Shown piece by piece: positions 17,356-26,474 of a stretch of 31,280 nt of DNA; position 1 is the first letter of the stretch, and each line of letters starts with the position of its first letter. The position numbers and the translations under genes are program-made. The notes under the pieces were generated by a model, which had not been told where the DNA came from, did not search any database, and worked only from the letters and a program-made list of their open reading frames with translations. The stretch is from CAZQEZ01 sp964592475 (GTDB lineage: Bacteria; Bacteroidota; Bacteroidia; Cytophagales; Cyclobacteriaceae), in NCBI GenBank assembly GCA_964592475.1, contig CAZQEZ010000045.1, forward strand, positions 1 through 31,280. The letters run 5' to 3'.

Positions 17356-20300
17356 ATGATGAATGAGTTTGAAGAACTCCAAAAAATAAAAAAAGAACTA
17401 CACGACTTAAAGCAAAGACTTAATAAAACTTCTTCTTTAACCAGTGATTTTTCTTATTCCGTCAGCCTGGAAACAGATGGCGACTATGTATTAGAATGGA
17501 CTTTTGGTGCCTACGAAGCTATATCTGGCTTTAAATTTTCTGAAGACTTAACAAATGATCAGTTAATAAAAATGGTGCATCCTGATGATGCGAGTCTATT
17601 CGAACATAGGAAAAAGTTGGTGCTAGCAGGAGAAAAAGTTGAATCTGAGTTTAGAATAATAACAAATGATGGCAAAACAAAATGGCTGCATGATGTGGTG
17701 CAACCTGAATACAGTGAACAGGAGAAAAGAATAGTAAGAGTAGTAGGTTCATTAAAAGATATAACCAAAAGTAAATTAGCAGAGCAGGAAGTAGTCAAAA
17801 GTGAAAAATTTTTTAGAAATATCACCGAAAACATTCCCGGACTCATAATGAAGTTTCAGCTTAATGCTGATGGAACCGAAAAACTACTGTTCTTAAGTAA
17901 AAGTGTAGAAGAGCTATTTGAAGTACCACATGCAAAGGCGCTGGAAAATATAGAGTTGCTTTGGCAGCGAATCTATTCCGAAGATTTATCACAACTTAAA
18001 CTGGAATTAAAGACTTCAGCTGAGCAGCAAACAATTATAGAAAATGAATATAGGCTGATTTTACCCGATGGAAGGGAAAAATGGATTTGGGCTAAAGGAA
18101 TACCCGGCCAACCAATAGAAAATAGAATAGCTTTTGATTTATTACTTATAGAAGTCACAGACAGGAAAATGGCTGAGAAGGCTTTGGCCATCAGTGAAGA
18201 AAAACTACAGGAAGCTCAACGCATAGCTAAAACAGGATCATTTGAATGGAATATAAAAACCAATGAATTGAAATGGTCGGATAATTTATTTGTTTTGTAT
18301 GGTCTAGAAAAGCAAACACCTGATTTTCAATTAGTTGAAAAATTGATATATCCTGATGATTACGAGTATTGGCAAAAAAGTGTAAACGAGGCGTTAGAAA
18401 AAAAACAACCATTAGAAATTGACTTTCGCATGCAAAAGTCTGATGGTAAGGTAATTTGGGTTCATAATTATTCCAAACTGGAATTGGATGAAAATGGCGA
18501 GCCATGGAAACTAATTGGTATTACACACGATATTACAGAAAGAAAAATAGCGGAAGAAGCTTTAAAAGAAAGTGAATATTTATTTAGAACTTTAAATGAA
18601 GCCTCACCTATTGCCATTGGCTTATATGACACTAACGGCATTTTAGTTTATAACAATCCTGCGGCCTTAAGTATCATGGGTGCTGAAAACAGGGAAGATT
18701 TATTAGGCTACGACATGTTTAGTGATCCGTTTTTGACCGGAGAAAATAAAGAACGGTTGCGTAAAGGAGAAAATGTTGAATACGAATCACAAATAAATTT
18801 TGATTATTACCCGCCAGATCTACAGGCAAAATTAAATAACAAAGGCACCATTTATCTGCATGTAGTAATTACTCCTTTGGGAGAAGAGTTAATAAATGGT
18901 TACCTGGTGCAAATGCAGGATGTAACCAGTAAGATAAAAGCGCAAATCAAAATTAAGGAAAGCCAACAAAGGCTATCGTTAATTACCAACTCGGTAGATA
19001 GTGTGATTTTTATGCTTAAAGTTGAGGATGAAAACAATTTTCGTTTCGAGTTTATCAATGACTATTTTTTCAAAGCCACGGGCTATAATAAATTAGAATA
19101 CGAAGGAAAATATTTGCATGAGGTTACATCACCTCAATATTTCAAACAAGAAGTTCATCATTACCGAAATACTGTACTTACAGGTAAACCTCAAACATGG
19201 GAAACAGAAAGCCCCTTTCCTAAAGGCATAAAAGTAGGACTAGTGAACCTGGTACCAATTATGGAAGGTAAAAACCGTTGTAGCCATTTATTGGGAGTTG
19301 TCACTGATATAACAGATCGTAGCCATGCTGAAAAGGCCATTAAGGAAAGTGAAGAAAGATACAAACAACTTTCTGAGCTTACTTTTGAGGGTATAGTAAT
19401 ACATACCAATGGTATCGTTGAGATGGTAAACAAGTCTTTTTGCAAAATAATGGGCTATGAAGAAGAGGAGATCATTGGTAAGGACATTATTAAAAAGGTA
19501 GTAGTTCCAGAGGATAAGGATATCATATACGATAAAATCCAAAGTAAAGTAACTGTTCCGTATGAATTAAGAGGTAGAAAAAAAGATGGAACTGTTTTTC
19601 CAGTTGAAATAGAGGCTAAGAGTTTTCAAGTAAACGGGCAATGGAAAAGGGTAGCCGCTATAAGAGATATTACCCAAAGAAAGCAAGCCCAATGGGAATT
19701 GAAAAAAAGAGAAAATCAATTGAGAGAATTAAATACTACCAAGGATAAATTGCTGTTCATTATTGGTCATGATTTGCGCAATCCATTTGTCCAGTTAGTA
19801 GAGTTGTCCAATTTTTTAGAACAAAGTTTAGCTGATAACAATTTGGATGAGGTAAAAATGTATGCCTCCGTGATAAAGATGCTGTCTGACAAGGGCCATA
19901 CTCTTTTGATGAATTTGTTGGAGTGGTCGAGAAATCAAACGGGCAGATTAAAGCAGGATATAGTCGCTTTTGATTTAAATTATACGCTTCAGGAGGTTAT
20001 AAACATGATGACTCCTACAGCTAGCACAAAAGAGGTAATTATTAATTATCATGCCAAGCCTTACAAAGTACTGGCAGATCAAAACATGGTGAAAACCGTT
20101 TTAAGAAATCTGATAGGCAACGCCATTAAATTTAGTTACAAACAAAAATCGATTGACATTAGCGTGAAAAGTGAAAAAGGAATGGCTGTAGTTAGCGTGC
20201 AAGACCAGGGGATTGGAATGAAAAATAAAAATTTAGGCAGCTTATTTGACCTGTCGAAAAATTTTACTACCAAAGGAACCGAAAATGAAAAAGGTAGTGG

Positions 20301-20412
20301 ATTGGGATTGATCATTTGTAAAGAATTTGTAGAAAAAAACAATGGTAAAATTTGGGCCGAAAGCGAATACGGCAAGGGAAGTACATTTAATTTTACGCTG
20401 ATACTGGCTTAA
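17356..20412 (+). CDS. Soluble histidine kinase with about six PAS domains
   Basis: A 1018-residue sensor kinase with no signal peptide or membrane helix, so it senses in the cytoplasm. A short coiled coil (residues 3-26) leads into six PAS/PAC units at roughly 32-138, 151-270, 285-400, 408-525, 539-655 and 668-780. Five of them end in a recognisable PAC tail such as LKDITKSK, ITHDITERK, VTDITDRS and IRDITQRK. The phosphoacceptor is H805 in FIIGHDLRNPF. The ATPase domain has the N box NLIGNAIKF (918-926), G1 DQGIGM with D950, an F-region (LFDLSKNFTTKG) and G2 GSGLGL at 980-985, and ends 33 residues later. There is no receiver domain and no response regulator gene adjacent, so its partner lies elsewhere. 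Ligands are unknown; no haem or flavin residue can be assigned from the PAS sequences by eye. ATG at 17356 or 17359. Confidence 0.93.
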   Translation: MMNEFEELQKIKKELHDLKQRLNKTSSLTSDFSYSVSLETDGDYVLEWTFGAYEAISGFKFSEDLTNDQLIKMVHPDDASLFEHRKKLVLAGEKVESEFRIITNDGKTKWLHDVVQPEYSEQEKRIVRVVGSLKDITKSKLAEQEVVKSEKFFRNITENIPGLIMKFQLNADGTEKLLFLSKSVEELFEVPHAKALENIELLWQRIYSEDLSQLKLELKTSAEQQTIIENEYRLILPDGREKWIWAKGIPGQPIENRIAFDLLLIEVTDRKMAEKALAISEEKLQEAQRIAKTGSFEWNIKTNELKWSDNLFVLYGLEKQTPDFQLVEKLIYPDDYEYWQKSVNEALEKKQPLEIDFRMQKSDGKVIWVHNYSKLELDENGEPWKLIGITHDITERKIAEEALKESEYLFRTLNEASPIAIGLYDTNGILVYNNPAALSIMGAENREDLLGYDMFSDPFLTGENKERLRKGENVEYESQINFDYYPPDLQAKLNNKGTIYLHVVITPLGEELINGYLVQMQDVTSKIKAQIKIKESQQRLSLITNSVDSVIFMLKVEDENNFRFEFINDYFFKATGYNKLEYEGKYLHEVTSPQYFKQEVHHYRNTVLTGKPQTWETESPFPKGIKVGLVNLVPIMEGKNRCSHLLGVVTDITDRSHAEKAIKESEERYKQLSELTFEGIVIHTNGIVEMVNKSFCKIMGYEEEEIIGKDIIKKVVVPEDKDIIYDKIQSKVTVPYELRGRKKDGTVFPVEIEAKSFQVNGQWKRVAAIRDITQRKQAQWELKKRENQLRELNTTKDKLLFIIGHDLRNPFVQLVELSNFLEQSLADNNLDEVKMYASVIKMLSDKGHTLLMNLLEWSRNQTGRLKQDIVAFDLNYTLQEVINMMTPTASTKEVIINYHAKPYKVLADQNMVKTVLRNLIGNAIKFSYKQKSIDISVKSEKGMAVVSVQDQGIGMKNKNLGSLFDLSKNFTTKGTENEKGSGLGLIICKEFVEKNNGKIWAESEYGKGSTFNFTLILA

Positions 20413-20501
20413 TTAAAAACTCTAAGAGATTTAAATGGATTGCTTATAGCTGTTAATCTGCCCCTTCGGAAAGTCCTTTCAAACCGCGTTTGTAACATCG
20501 A

Positions 20502-21227
20502 TTAATCAAGCATGATCACTCTATCTTCAGGAATTACCGGCAGGCAGTTGAGCTTTAGAAATAGCTGTGCAGTAACCAGTACATCCTGCATGCAATATTG
20601 GGCAATTCGGTCCAGTTGTCTATTTTTATAATACACTTCGTGCACCATGCTGCCGTCAATATCGTCTTTGCTGCTTTCAATCTCGAAAATAGCGGCTAAT
20701 AAATCGAGAGAAGTGTAGCTTTTGCGATCGCCAAACTTCCAGAGCTCCATGGTATCGATGTGCATAATCTCCCAGGGCTTTTTACCTTCCAGCTGCAGCA
20801 CCCGGGGAATTGGAATTTGGTTGATCAGGAAGCGCCGACACATGTAGGGAAAATCAAATTCGCGGCCATTGTGTGCACAAAGCAGCAACTTTGATTGGTC
20901 AAACTTTTGCTCCAGCAGGTTTTTAAAGTCCTGTAGTATTTTAGATTCATCATCGTCGGCAAAAGCCTTAATTCGCAGCACGTGCTCTTTATTCTCATCT
21001 AAAGTAACAATGCCCACGGCAATCGTCACAATTTTGCCAAATTCTGCATAAATAGCCGCTCTTTTGGTAAACATTTCGGCACTGGTGAGCTCTTCCTCAT
21101 TTTTGACAAAGCCCGACTTTTTGTCCCAAAGTGCTGCTACACGGTCGTTCAACTGGCTGTATTCTTCTACACAAGAAACGGTTTCTATATCAAGAAATAA
21201 AATGTTCTGTATTTGTTGACTATCCAT
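20502..21227 (-). CDS. Predicted 3'-5' exonuclease of the PolB-like DnaQ group
   Basis: A 241-residue protein that matches the predicted PolB-like 3'-5' exonucleases. ExoI is ILFLDIETV with D13 and E15 as metal ligands; ExoII is CAHNGREFDFPYM with N120 and D125; ExoIII is QYCMQD with Y211 and D215. These are the four acidic residues of a DEDDy exonuclease. No polymerase domain is attached, so it acts as a stand-alone nuclease on DNA or RNA ends. I place the start at the ATG at 21227, whose A is shared with the lipB stop codon (TGATG); a TTG one codon earlier is also open. The coupling to lipB is probably translational. Known members are often of unknown physiological role. Confidence 0.9.
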   Translation of the reverse strand: MDSQQIQNILFLDIETVSCVEEYSQLNDRVAALWDKKSGFVKNEEELTSAEMFTKRAAIYAEFGKIVTIAVGIVTLDENKEHVLRIKAFADDDESKILQDFKNLLEQKFDQSKLLLCAHNGREFDFPYMCRRFLINQIPIPRVLQLEGKKPWEIMHIDTMELWKFGDRKSYTSLDLLAAIFEIESSKDDIDGSMVHEVYYKNRQLDRIAQYCMQDVLVTAQLFLKLNCLPVIPEDRVIMLD

Positions 21228-21961
21228 CAATGAGTGATCTTTTCTTCTATTAATTTCATTTCGAACAAGTGAACCAGGTGAGCTTTTACTTTTGCTGCCA
21301 CTTCGGCCATGTCTAATGCTCTACCCAGTTCTTTCTGCATCGAAGTTACTGCTTTATCAGTAATGCCGCAAGGTACTATGTAATTGAAGTAATCGAGATT
21401 ACTGTTGATGTTGAAGGCAAAACCATGCATGGTCACCCAGCGGCTTGAGCGAACCCCCAAAGCACAAATTTTCCTGGGATTAATTTTTTCTTCGTGGTCC
21501 AGCCAAACACCGGTAAGTCCTTTGACACGACCGGCTGTAATGCCATATTCAGCTAAGGTATTAATGATGGCGTCTTCCAAAAAACGCATGTATTTATGGA
21601 TATCAGTAAAAAAATTATCCAGGTCCAATATGGGGTATCCCACCAGCTGGCCGGGTCCGTGGTAGGTGATGTCGCCACCGCGGTTGATTTTGTAAAAGGT
21701 GGCTTCCTTTTCTATTAATTGCTGCTCATTTACCAGCAGGTTCTGCAGTGAACCGCTTTTGCCAAGGGTATACACGTGCGGGTGCTCACAAAAAAGTAAA
21801 TAATTAGGCGTAAGCTCCTGCTCTTCAACAGGTTTACCGCGGTTTTCGGTTTTTAATTTTATTATATTGGCAAAAAGTGACTCCTGATAGTCCCAGGCTT
21901 TTTTATAATCGATGCTGCCCAGGTCCTGAAACTGTACTTCTCTATTTAATTTATAATTCAT
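21227..21961 (-). CDS. lipB: Lipoyl(octanoyl) transferase
   Basis: A 244-residue LipB, which moves octanoyl groups from acyl carrier protein to the lipoyl domains of 2-oxoacid dehydrogenases and the glycine cleavage H protein. The substrate-loop motif RGGDITYHGPGQLVGYPI is intact. The catalytic pair is K164 in RKICALGVR and C198 in VPCGI, 34 residues apart, as in the E. coli enzyme (K135 and C169). HGFAFN, a conserved strand, lies between them. Its first 11 bases overlap the end of manA and its stop overlaps the exonuclease start, so the three genes form a compact operon. LipA is not in the window. Confidence 0.96.
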   Translation of the reverse strand: MNYKLNREVQFQDLGSIDYKKAWDYQESLFANIIKLKTENRGKPVEEQELTPNYLLFCEHPHVYTLGKSGSLQNLLVNEQQLIEKEATFYKINRGGDITYHGPGQLVGYPILDLDNFFTDIHKYMRFLEDAIINTLAEYGITAGRVKGLTGVWLDHEEKINPRKICALGVRSSRWVTMHGFAFNINSNLDYFNYIVPCGITDKAVTSMQKELGRALDMAEVAAKVKAHLVHLFEMKLIEEKITH

Positions 21962-22940
21962 GCGGTACGTACGACTCCAATAATTTAAATCCGGTTTCGG
22001 TCTGCAGGGCCACTTCTTTAATAGTAGCTGGTAAAAGGGCTACTTCACCGGCTTTCAACGTAACGCCCCCTGCCTCGTAGTCAACCTCAACACTACCCTC
22101 ATAGCAAACATAAATTATAAACGAATCGATATCATAATAGTTTCTGTTGGTGCTTTGGCTAAAATGCAGGCGATTGGTGGTAAAATAGGGGCAACTCACC
22201 ATTTCCACAGGGGCATTTATTCTTTTCTCGTAGCTGGTTTTATACTCGTCGTAAAAATTGTAGTCGATGGCATCCAGCGCTTCTTCTACATGCAATTCAC
22301 GTTTTTGTCCTTTATCATCCACCCGGTCGAAATCGTAAATGCGATAGGTGACATCGCTGGTTTGCTGAATCTCGGCCAGTAATATGCCTTTACCAATGGT
22401 ATGCACCCGGCCGGCAGGAATAAAAAACAGGTCTTCTGCCTGTACCGTTTCACGATTAAGAATTTCGGTAAGTTTTCCGGCTTCAAATTTCTGCACGTAC
22501 TTATCCTTATCCACCGGCTGATTGAACCCGGTAATCAGGCTGGCATCCTCATCGGCTTGTAGTATATACCACATTTCCGTTTTACCAAAAGAGTTGTGCC
22601 GTTCTTTGGCCAGCTCATCATTAGGGTGTACTTGTATGCTAAGGTCTTCATTGGCATCGATAAATTTTACCAGTAAAGGAAATTGCTCACCATATTTTTC
22701 ATAAACCTGCTTTCCCAGCAATTTGGATTTGTAAGTCGATATTAAATCTGAAAGATCTTTCCCGGCCAGGGCACCATTATTTACCACCGAAATATTACCT
22801 GGCACCCCTGAAAGCTCCCAGGTTTCACCGCAATTGGGCAAAGGACTGAAATCTTTGTTTAGCACTTGCTTAATTTTTTGGCCACCCCAAATTTTATCTT
22901 TAAAAATAGTGCGAAACTTGAGTGGATATAGAGAATTCAT
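21951..22940 (-). CDS. manA: Mannose-6-phosphate isomerase, type I cupin
   Basis: A 329-residue zinc-dependent isomerase that interconverts fructose 6-phosphate and mannose 6-phosphate, feeding GDP-mannose and glycan synthesis. The zinc ligands of the family are visible: Q103 and H105 in SIQVHPND, E122 in GKTEMWY, and H180 in FFIPAGRVHTIG. The entry motif FKDKIWGG and NCGETWELSG are also conserved. The short length is that of the bacterial short type I forms, similar to Bacillus ManA. It heads the manA-lipB-exonuclease operon and is divergent from yraN across 34 bases. Phosphomannose isomerase is the family assignment; a related hexose specificity cannot be excluded. Confidence 0.93.
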   Translation of the reverse strand: MNSLYPLKFRTIFKDKIWGGQKIKQVLNKDFSPLPNCGETWELSGVPGNISVVNNGALAGKDLSDLISTYKSKLLGKQVYEKYGEQFPLLVKFIDANEDLSIQVHPNDELAKERHNSFGKTEMWYILQADEDASLITGFNQPVDKDKYVQKFEAGKLTEILNRETVQAEDLFFIPAGRVHTIGKGILLAEIQQTSDVTYRIYDFDRVDDKGQKRELHVEEALDAIDYNFYDEYKTSYEKRINAPVEMVSCPYFTTNRLHFSQSTNRNYYDIDSFIIYVCYEGSVEVDYEAGGVTLKAGEVALLPATIKEVALQTETGFKLLESYVPHEL

Positions 22941-22974
22941 GATAAATTAGCTTAAAAATATAAGGATAAAACAG

Positions 22975-23328
22975 ATGGGCAATAATAAGGAATTGGGGGA
23001 TAAAGGCGAAGGGATAGCGGCAGATTATTTGCAAAAAGAAGGCTATGAAGTACTGGCCAGAAACTATCGCTACAGCCGCAACGAAGTAGATATTATTGCC
23101 CGTAAAAATGACCTGTTAGTATTTGTAGAAGTAAAAACGCGCACCTCTACTTACTTTGGCTATCCGGAAGAGTCTGTGACCGACCGCAAAGCAGAATTAA
23201 TTATGGAAGCAGCTGATAATTACATTTATGACAATGATTGGCAGGGAGATATTCGTTTCGATATTATAGCCATCGAATTCCAATCCAACCAATACCAGGT
23301 ACACCATTTTCGAGATGCCTTTTTTTAG
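22975..23328 (+). CDS. yraN: UPF0102 (YraN) restriction-nuclease-fold protein
   Basis: A 117-residue member of UPF0102/YraN, predicted to have the restriction endonuclease-like fold. The conserved elements are LGDKGEGIAADYLQKEGY at the N-terminus, RNEVDII with D39, and VFVEVKTR with E52 and K54, which together form a D-ExK nuclease-type site. The function of the family is not established, though it may act on Holliday junctions or other DNA structures. A purine-rich AAGGA at 22962-22966 lies 8 bases upstream of the ATG and is a good ribosome binding site, unusual for this window. It is divergent from manA and followed 63 bases later by the EEP gene. Confidence 0.92.
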   Translation: MGNNKELGDKGEGIAADYLQKEGYEVLARNYRYSRNEVDIIARKNDLLVFVEVKTRTSTYFGYPEESVTDRKAELIMEAADNYIYDNDWQGDIRFDIIAIEFQSNQYQVHHFRDAFF

Positions 23329-23391
23329 GAAGCACTACCTACTCCGAACAAAATAATTATGGCTAAGTTTTCCATTCATACTCTTTATACT

Positions 23392-24219
23392 ATGAAAATA
23401 ATCAGCTTATTAATATCATTAACCATGGCATTAGCTACGCATGCACAATTTCGGGCAATGACCTACAACATCAAATACGATGACAAAAACGACACAATCA
23501 ATAATTGGCAAGCCCGCCGGGATGTAATTGCAGGCCTCATAGATTTTCATCAGGTAACGGTAGTAGGTGTTCAGGAAGCTTTACACCACCAAATACAGTA
23601 TTTAGAACAGCAATTGCCTACATTTGGCGTAATCGGGATTGGAAGAGAAGGTGACGATAAAGGAGAGTATAGTGCTATCTTTTACCGAAAAGAAAAGCTG
23701 GAAGTGCTGGAACAAAATACCTTTTGGTTATCTACTACACCAGGCCAGGTAAGTATTGGCTGGGATGCCGCTTTACCCCGAATTTGCACCTGGGCTAAAT
23801 TTAGATACCGTGACAGTGGCAAAGAATTTTATCTTTTTAACACCCATTTTGATCATGCCGGCATTGCAGCAAGGCTTAATAGTGCCAAGTTATTAATTAC
23901 AAAAATTAAATTGATAGCCGGTAACAACCCGATAATTTTTATGGGCGATCTAAATTTTACTCCTGATAAAGCACCTTATGCAATTCTTACCGAGCAAGGT
24001 AATTTAAAGGATAGCTATACCATTAGCCAAACAAAGCCTTACGGGCTGAAAGGAACATTTAATGCTTTTAATTTTTGTGATTTACCTACCAGACGTATAG
24101 ATTATATTTTTGTGAAAAATGGCTTTGAAATAAATCAGTATGGCGTACTTAGCGATAATTATGGATTAAAATATCCTTCTGATCATTTTCCGGTAATGGT
24201 AGAAGTAAGTCAGCAATAA
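23392..24219 (+). CDS. Second secreted endonuclease/exonuclease/phosphatase fold protein
   Basis: A 275-residue EEP-fold hydrolase. From the ATG at 23392 the protein begins with a clean signal peptide ending ATHAQ; an upstream ATG at 23359 would add 11 residues and has a more A-rich leader, so the start is uncertain. Motifs are MTYNIKYDD, VGVQEALHHQ, FNTHFDHAG, IFMGDLNFTPD and PSDHFPVMVEV, giving the complete Asn, Glu, His, Asp/Asn and Asp/His set. The LNTHFDH type is common among exported Bacteroidota phosphodiesterases and metal-dependent phosphatases of unknown substrate. It differs strongly from the EEP protein at 13269 and is not a recent duplicate. It is spaced 23 bases from the aldo/keto reductase and likely shares its transcript. 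Confidence 0.9.
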   Translation: MKIISLLISLTMALATHAQFRAMTYNIKYDDKNDTINNWQARRDVIAGLIDFHQVTVVGVQEALHHQIQYLEQQLPTFGVIGIGREGDDKGEYSAIFYRKEKLEVLEQNTFWLSTTPGQVSIGWDAALPRICTWAKFRYRDSGKEFYLFNTHFDHAGIAARLNSAKLLITKIKLIAGNNPIIFMGDLNFTPDKAPYAILTEQGNLKDSYTISQTKPYGLKGTFNAFNFCDLPTRRIDYIFVKNGFEINQYGVLSDNYGLKYPSDHFPVMVEVSQQ

Positions 24220-24242
24220 AACGTAACGTAAAAAAATTTACA

Positions 24243-25241
24243 ATGGAAATTAGAGATTTTGGCAAAACAGGATTAATGGTAACGCCCATAGGTTTGGGAA
24301 TGGCTGCCCTTGGTAGGCCAGGTTATATCAACTTAGGTCATGCCAGCGACTTGTCACAACAGTACGAAATAGAGGCAATGGAAGCCAATACCCATCAGGT
24401 TATCAATGCTGCCTGGCAAGCTGGCATCCGCTACTTTGATGCCGCGAGATCTTATGGCCGTGGAGAATCATTTTTGGGCAATTGGTTAAAGAAAAATGAA
24501 ATCAGTTTCGGAGAAGTTACCATTGGTTCCAAATGGGGTTATACCTACACGGCCAATTGGCAGGTAAAAGCAGAAAAGCATGAAGTAAAAGAGCATACAT
24601 TGCCTGTATTACAGCGCCAATGGCGCGAATCGGAAGAAAATCTCTCCCCTTATTTAAAATTATATCAAATTCATTCAGCTACCTTGGATAGTGGCGTATT
24701 GGAAAATAAAGAGGTACTTAATCACTTAATAAAGCTTAAGCAGGAAGGGTTAAAAATTGGCTTATCACTAAGTGGCGAAAACCAAAAGCAAACACTACAA
24801 AACGCCTTAGCCATTGATACTGATGGCATATTACTTTTTGATGCAGTACAAGCCACCTGGAATGTTTTAGAACCCTCAGTAGGTAAAGATTTGCGGTATG
24901 CTGCCGAACTTGGTATGGGAGTGATAATCAAAGAAGTATTGGCTAACGGCAGACTAACAAATCGCAACCAGGAGCAAGATTTTAAATCGAAAAAAGATTT
25001 ATTACAATCAATAGCAGACAAGTATGAAACTTCCATCGATGCATTGGCCATGGCTGCAGCATTGCAACAACCATTTACCCATGTAGTGCTAAGCGGGGCC
25101 ACTACAGAGGAACAACTGCAAAGTAATATCAAGGCATTGCAAGTAGATTTAGATAGCCAAGAAGCAGACCACTTAATTGAAGAATTGACAGAGTCTCCAG
25201 GTCAATATTGGCAAACACGCAAACAATTAGAATGGAATTGA
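24243..25241 (+). CDS. Aldo/keto reductase
   Basis: A 332-residue NADPH-type oxidoreductase with the TIM-barrel AKR fold. The catalytic tetrad is complete: D66 and Y71 in YFDAARSYGRGE, K97 in GSKWGY and H144 in YQIHSAT. The N-terminus GKTGLMVTPIGLGMAALG is typical of the family. ATTEEQLQSNIKAL near the C-terminus fits the NADP-binding region. The substrate cannot be read from the sequence. It follows the EEP gene after 23 bases containing the short repeat ACGTAACGTA, and a 291-base spacer before gldA ends this transcription unit. Confidence 0.92.
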   Translation: MEIRDFGKTGLMVTPIGLGMAALGRPGYINLGHASDLSQQYEIEAMEANTHQVINAAWQAGIRYFDAARSYGRGESFLGNWLKKNEISFGEVTIGSKWGYTYTANWQVKAEKHEVKEHTLPVLQRQWRESEENLSPYLKLYQIHSATLDSGVLENKEVLNHLIKLKQEGLKIGLSLSGENQKQTLQNALAIDTDGILLFDAVQATWNVLEPSVGKDLRYAAELGMGVIIKEVLANGRLTNRNQEQDFKSKKDLLQSIADKYETSIDALAMAAALQQPFTHVVLSGATTEEQLQSNIKALQVDLDSQEADHLIEELTESPGQYWQTRKQLEWN

Positions 25242-25532
25242 GGAATTTAGCACTTCTAAAGTTCATGATCCTTAATTCTTTGTTTTGTATGACAGACTTG
25301 AGAAAGTATTGATGCGAAAAAATTATTCTTGTTTTTAATTAAAATGCGACTTTCCTTTTTAATTTTTCAGTGAATTTACTGCCGAATTTGTAAAATATGA
25401 ATTGCATTTTATTATACTTATTTAGTTTTTTTTCAAAAATTGCAAACTATCTAAATTTTAGCCATTTTGGCTTCTTTACTTGACATACATTATAGTAATA
25501 GTTAAAATTGCAGCGCAAAAATTTTAGGTATT
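25242..25532. other. AT-rich spacer between the aldo/keto reductase and gldA
   Basis: No open frame of note. It contains the gldA promoter candidate near its right end. No convincing terminator hairpin or small RNA could be seen for the upstream gene. Confidence 0.5.
25480..25510 (+). promoter_or_regulatory. Promoter candidate for the gldA operon
   Basis: TTG at 25480-25482 is followed after 20 bases by TAAAATTG at 25503-25510, one mismatch from the Bacteroidota -7 element TAnnTTTG. The same stretch also reads as TTGACA-N17-TAAAAT, close to the classical sigma-70 pattern. It ends 22 bases before the gldA ATG. The 20-base spacing equals that of the candidate at 17302. Confidence 0.5.
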
Positions 25533-26459
25533 ATGGCAGGAATAATAGTTAAAAATTTGACTAAGAAATATGGCGAACAACGAGCCGTAGATGACATTTC
25601 ATTTGAAGTAAAAACAGGTGAGGTGGTGGGCTTTCTGGGACCTAATGGGGCCGGTAAAAGTACTACCATGAAAATGATTACCAGTTACATGGCTCCCACG
25701 CAGGGAGAAATCTCAGTAGATAATTTATTGGTAGATAGCAACCCCGATGAAATTAAAAAAAAGATCGGGTATCTGCCGGAAAACAACCCGCTGTACATGG
25801 AAATGCCGATCATAGATTACCTACGCTTTTGTGCGCGGATTCAAGGAGTACCCAAAGAAAAGATCAGTGGCCGCATTAAAGAGATGGTAGATGTATGCGG
25901 CCTGGAAAAAGAACGGCACAAGCGGATCAATCAGTTATCTAAAGGATACCGGCAACGGGTAGGCCTGGCACAGGCCATGATTCACGACCCGGAAGTGCTG
26001 ATCCTGGATGAACCTACTACCGGTCTTGATCCCAACCAGATCGTGGAAATCCGTAACCTGATCAAAAAGTTGGGCAAAGCAAAAACGGTAATACTCAGTT
26101 CACACATACTTTCAGAAGTGGAAGCTACCTGCGACCGCATCCTGATCATTAAATCAGGTCGTATCGTGGCCGATGGATCATCTGATAATTTGCGCTTGAA
26201 GGCTAAAGGTCAGGAAGTGCTTACCGTGCAAATTGAAGCCAAATCCGGCGATGTGCAAAAGGATTTATTGGGACTGGCAAGTGTAGAAAAGATAATACCG
26301 ATTGACAATAAGCCTGGTGCTTTTCAAATACAGAGCAAGCCTGAGGTCACTTCACGAAAAGCAATTTTCGACTTATGTGTAAGTAAAAAATGGTATTTGC
26401 TGGAAATGACCGGCAACGAAACCAGTTTGGAAGATATTTTCCGTCAATTGACAGCTTAA
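25533..26459 (+). CDS. gldA: Gliding-motility-associated ABC transporter ATPase GldA
   Basis: A 308-residue ABC ATPase. Walker A is GPNGAGKST at 36-44, the signature LSKGYRQRVG begins at 135, Walker B is VLILDEPTTGLD (E160 as catalytic base) and the switch histidine is H191 in SSHILSE. The Q-loop position reads YLPENNPLY, the form seen in GldA-type exporters. The C-terminal 100 residues form the small accessory domain of this subfamily. The next gene is a GldF-type permease 15 bases downstream, then GldG, which makes the GldA assignment secure. In Flavobacterium johnsoniae the GldAFG transporter is associated with gliding, but some non-gliding relatives also have it, so motility is not proven here. 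The substrate is unknown. Confidence 0.93.
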   Translation: MAGIIVKNLTKKYGEQRAVDDISFEVKTGEVVGFLGPNGAGKSTTMKMITSYMAPTQGEISVDNLLVDSNPDEIKKKIGYLPENNPLYMEMPIIDYLRFCARIQGVPKEKISGRIKEMVDVCGLEKERHKRINQLSKGYRQRVGLAQAMIHDPEVLILDEPTTGLDPNQIVEIRNLIKKLGKAKTVILSSHILSEVEATCDRILIIKSGRIVADGSSDNLRLKAKGQEVLTVQIEAKSGDVQKDLLGLASVEKIIPIDNKPGAFQIQSKPEVTSRKAIFDLCVSKKWYLLEMTGNETSLEDIFRQLTA

Positions 26460-26474
26460 AAAAACAAAAAACTT

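Noticed and set aside
25468..25484. TGGC...TTGAC resembling a sigma-54 promoter upstream of gldA
   Set aside because: The distance between the two elements is one base too long, and the GC of the -12 element is missing. The overlapping TTG-N20-TAAAATTG reading is better.
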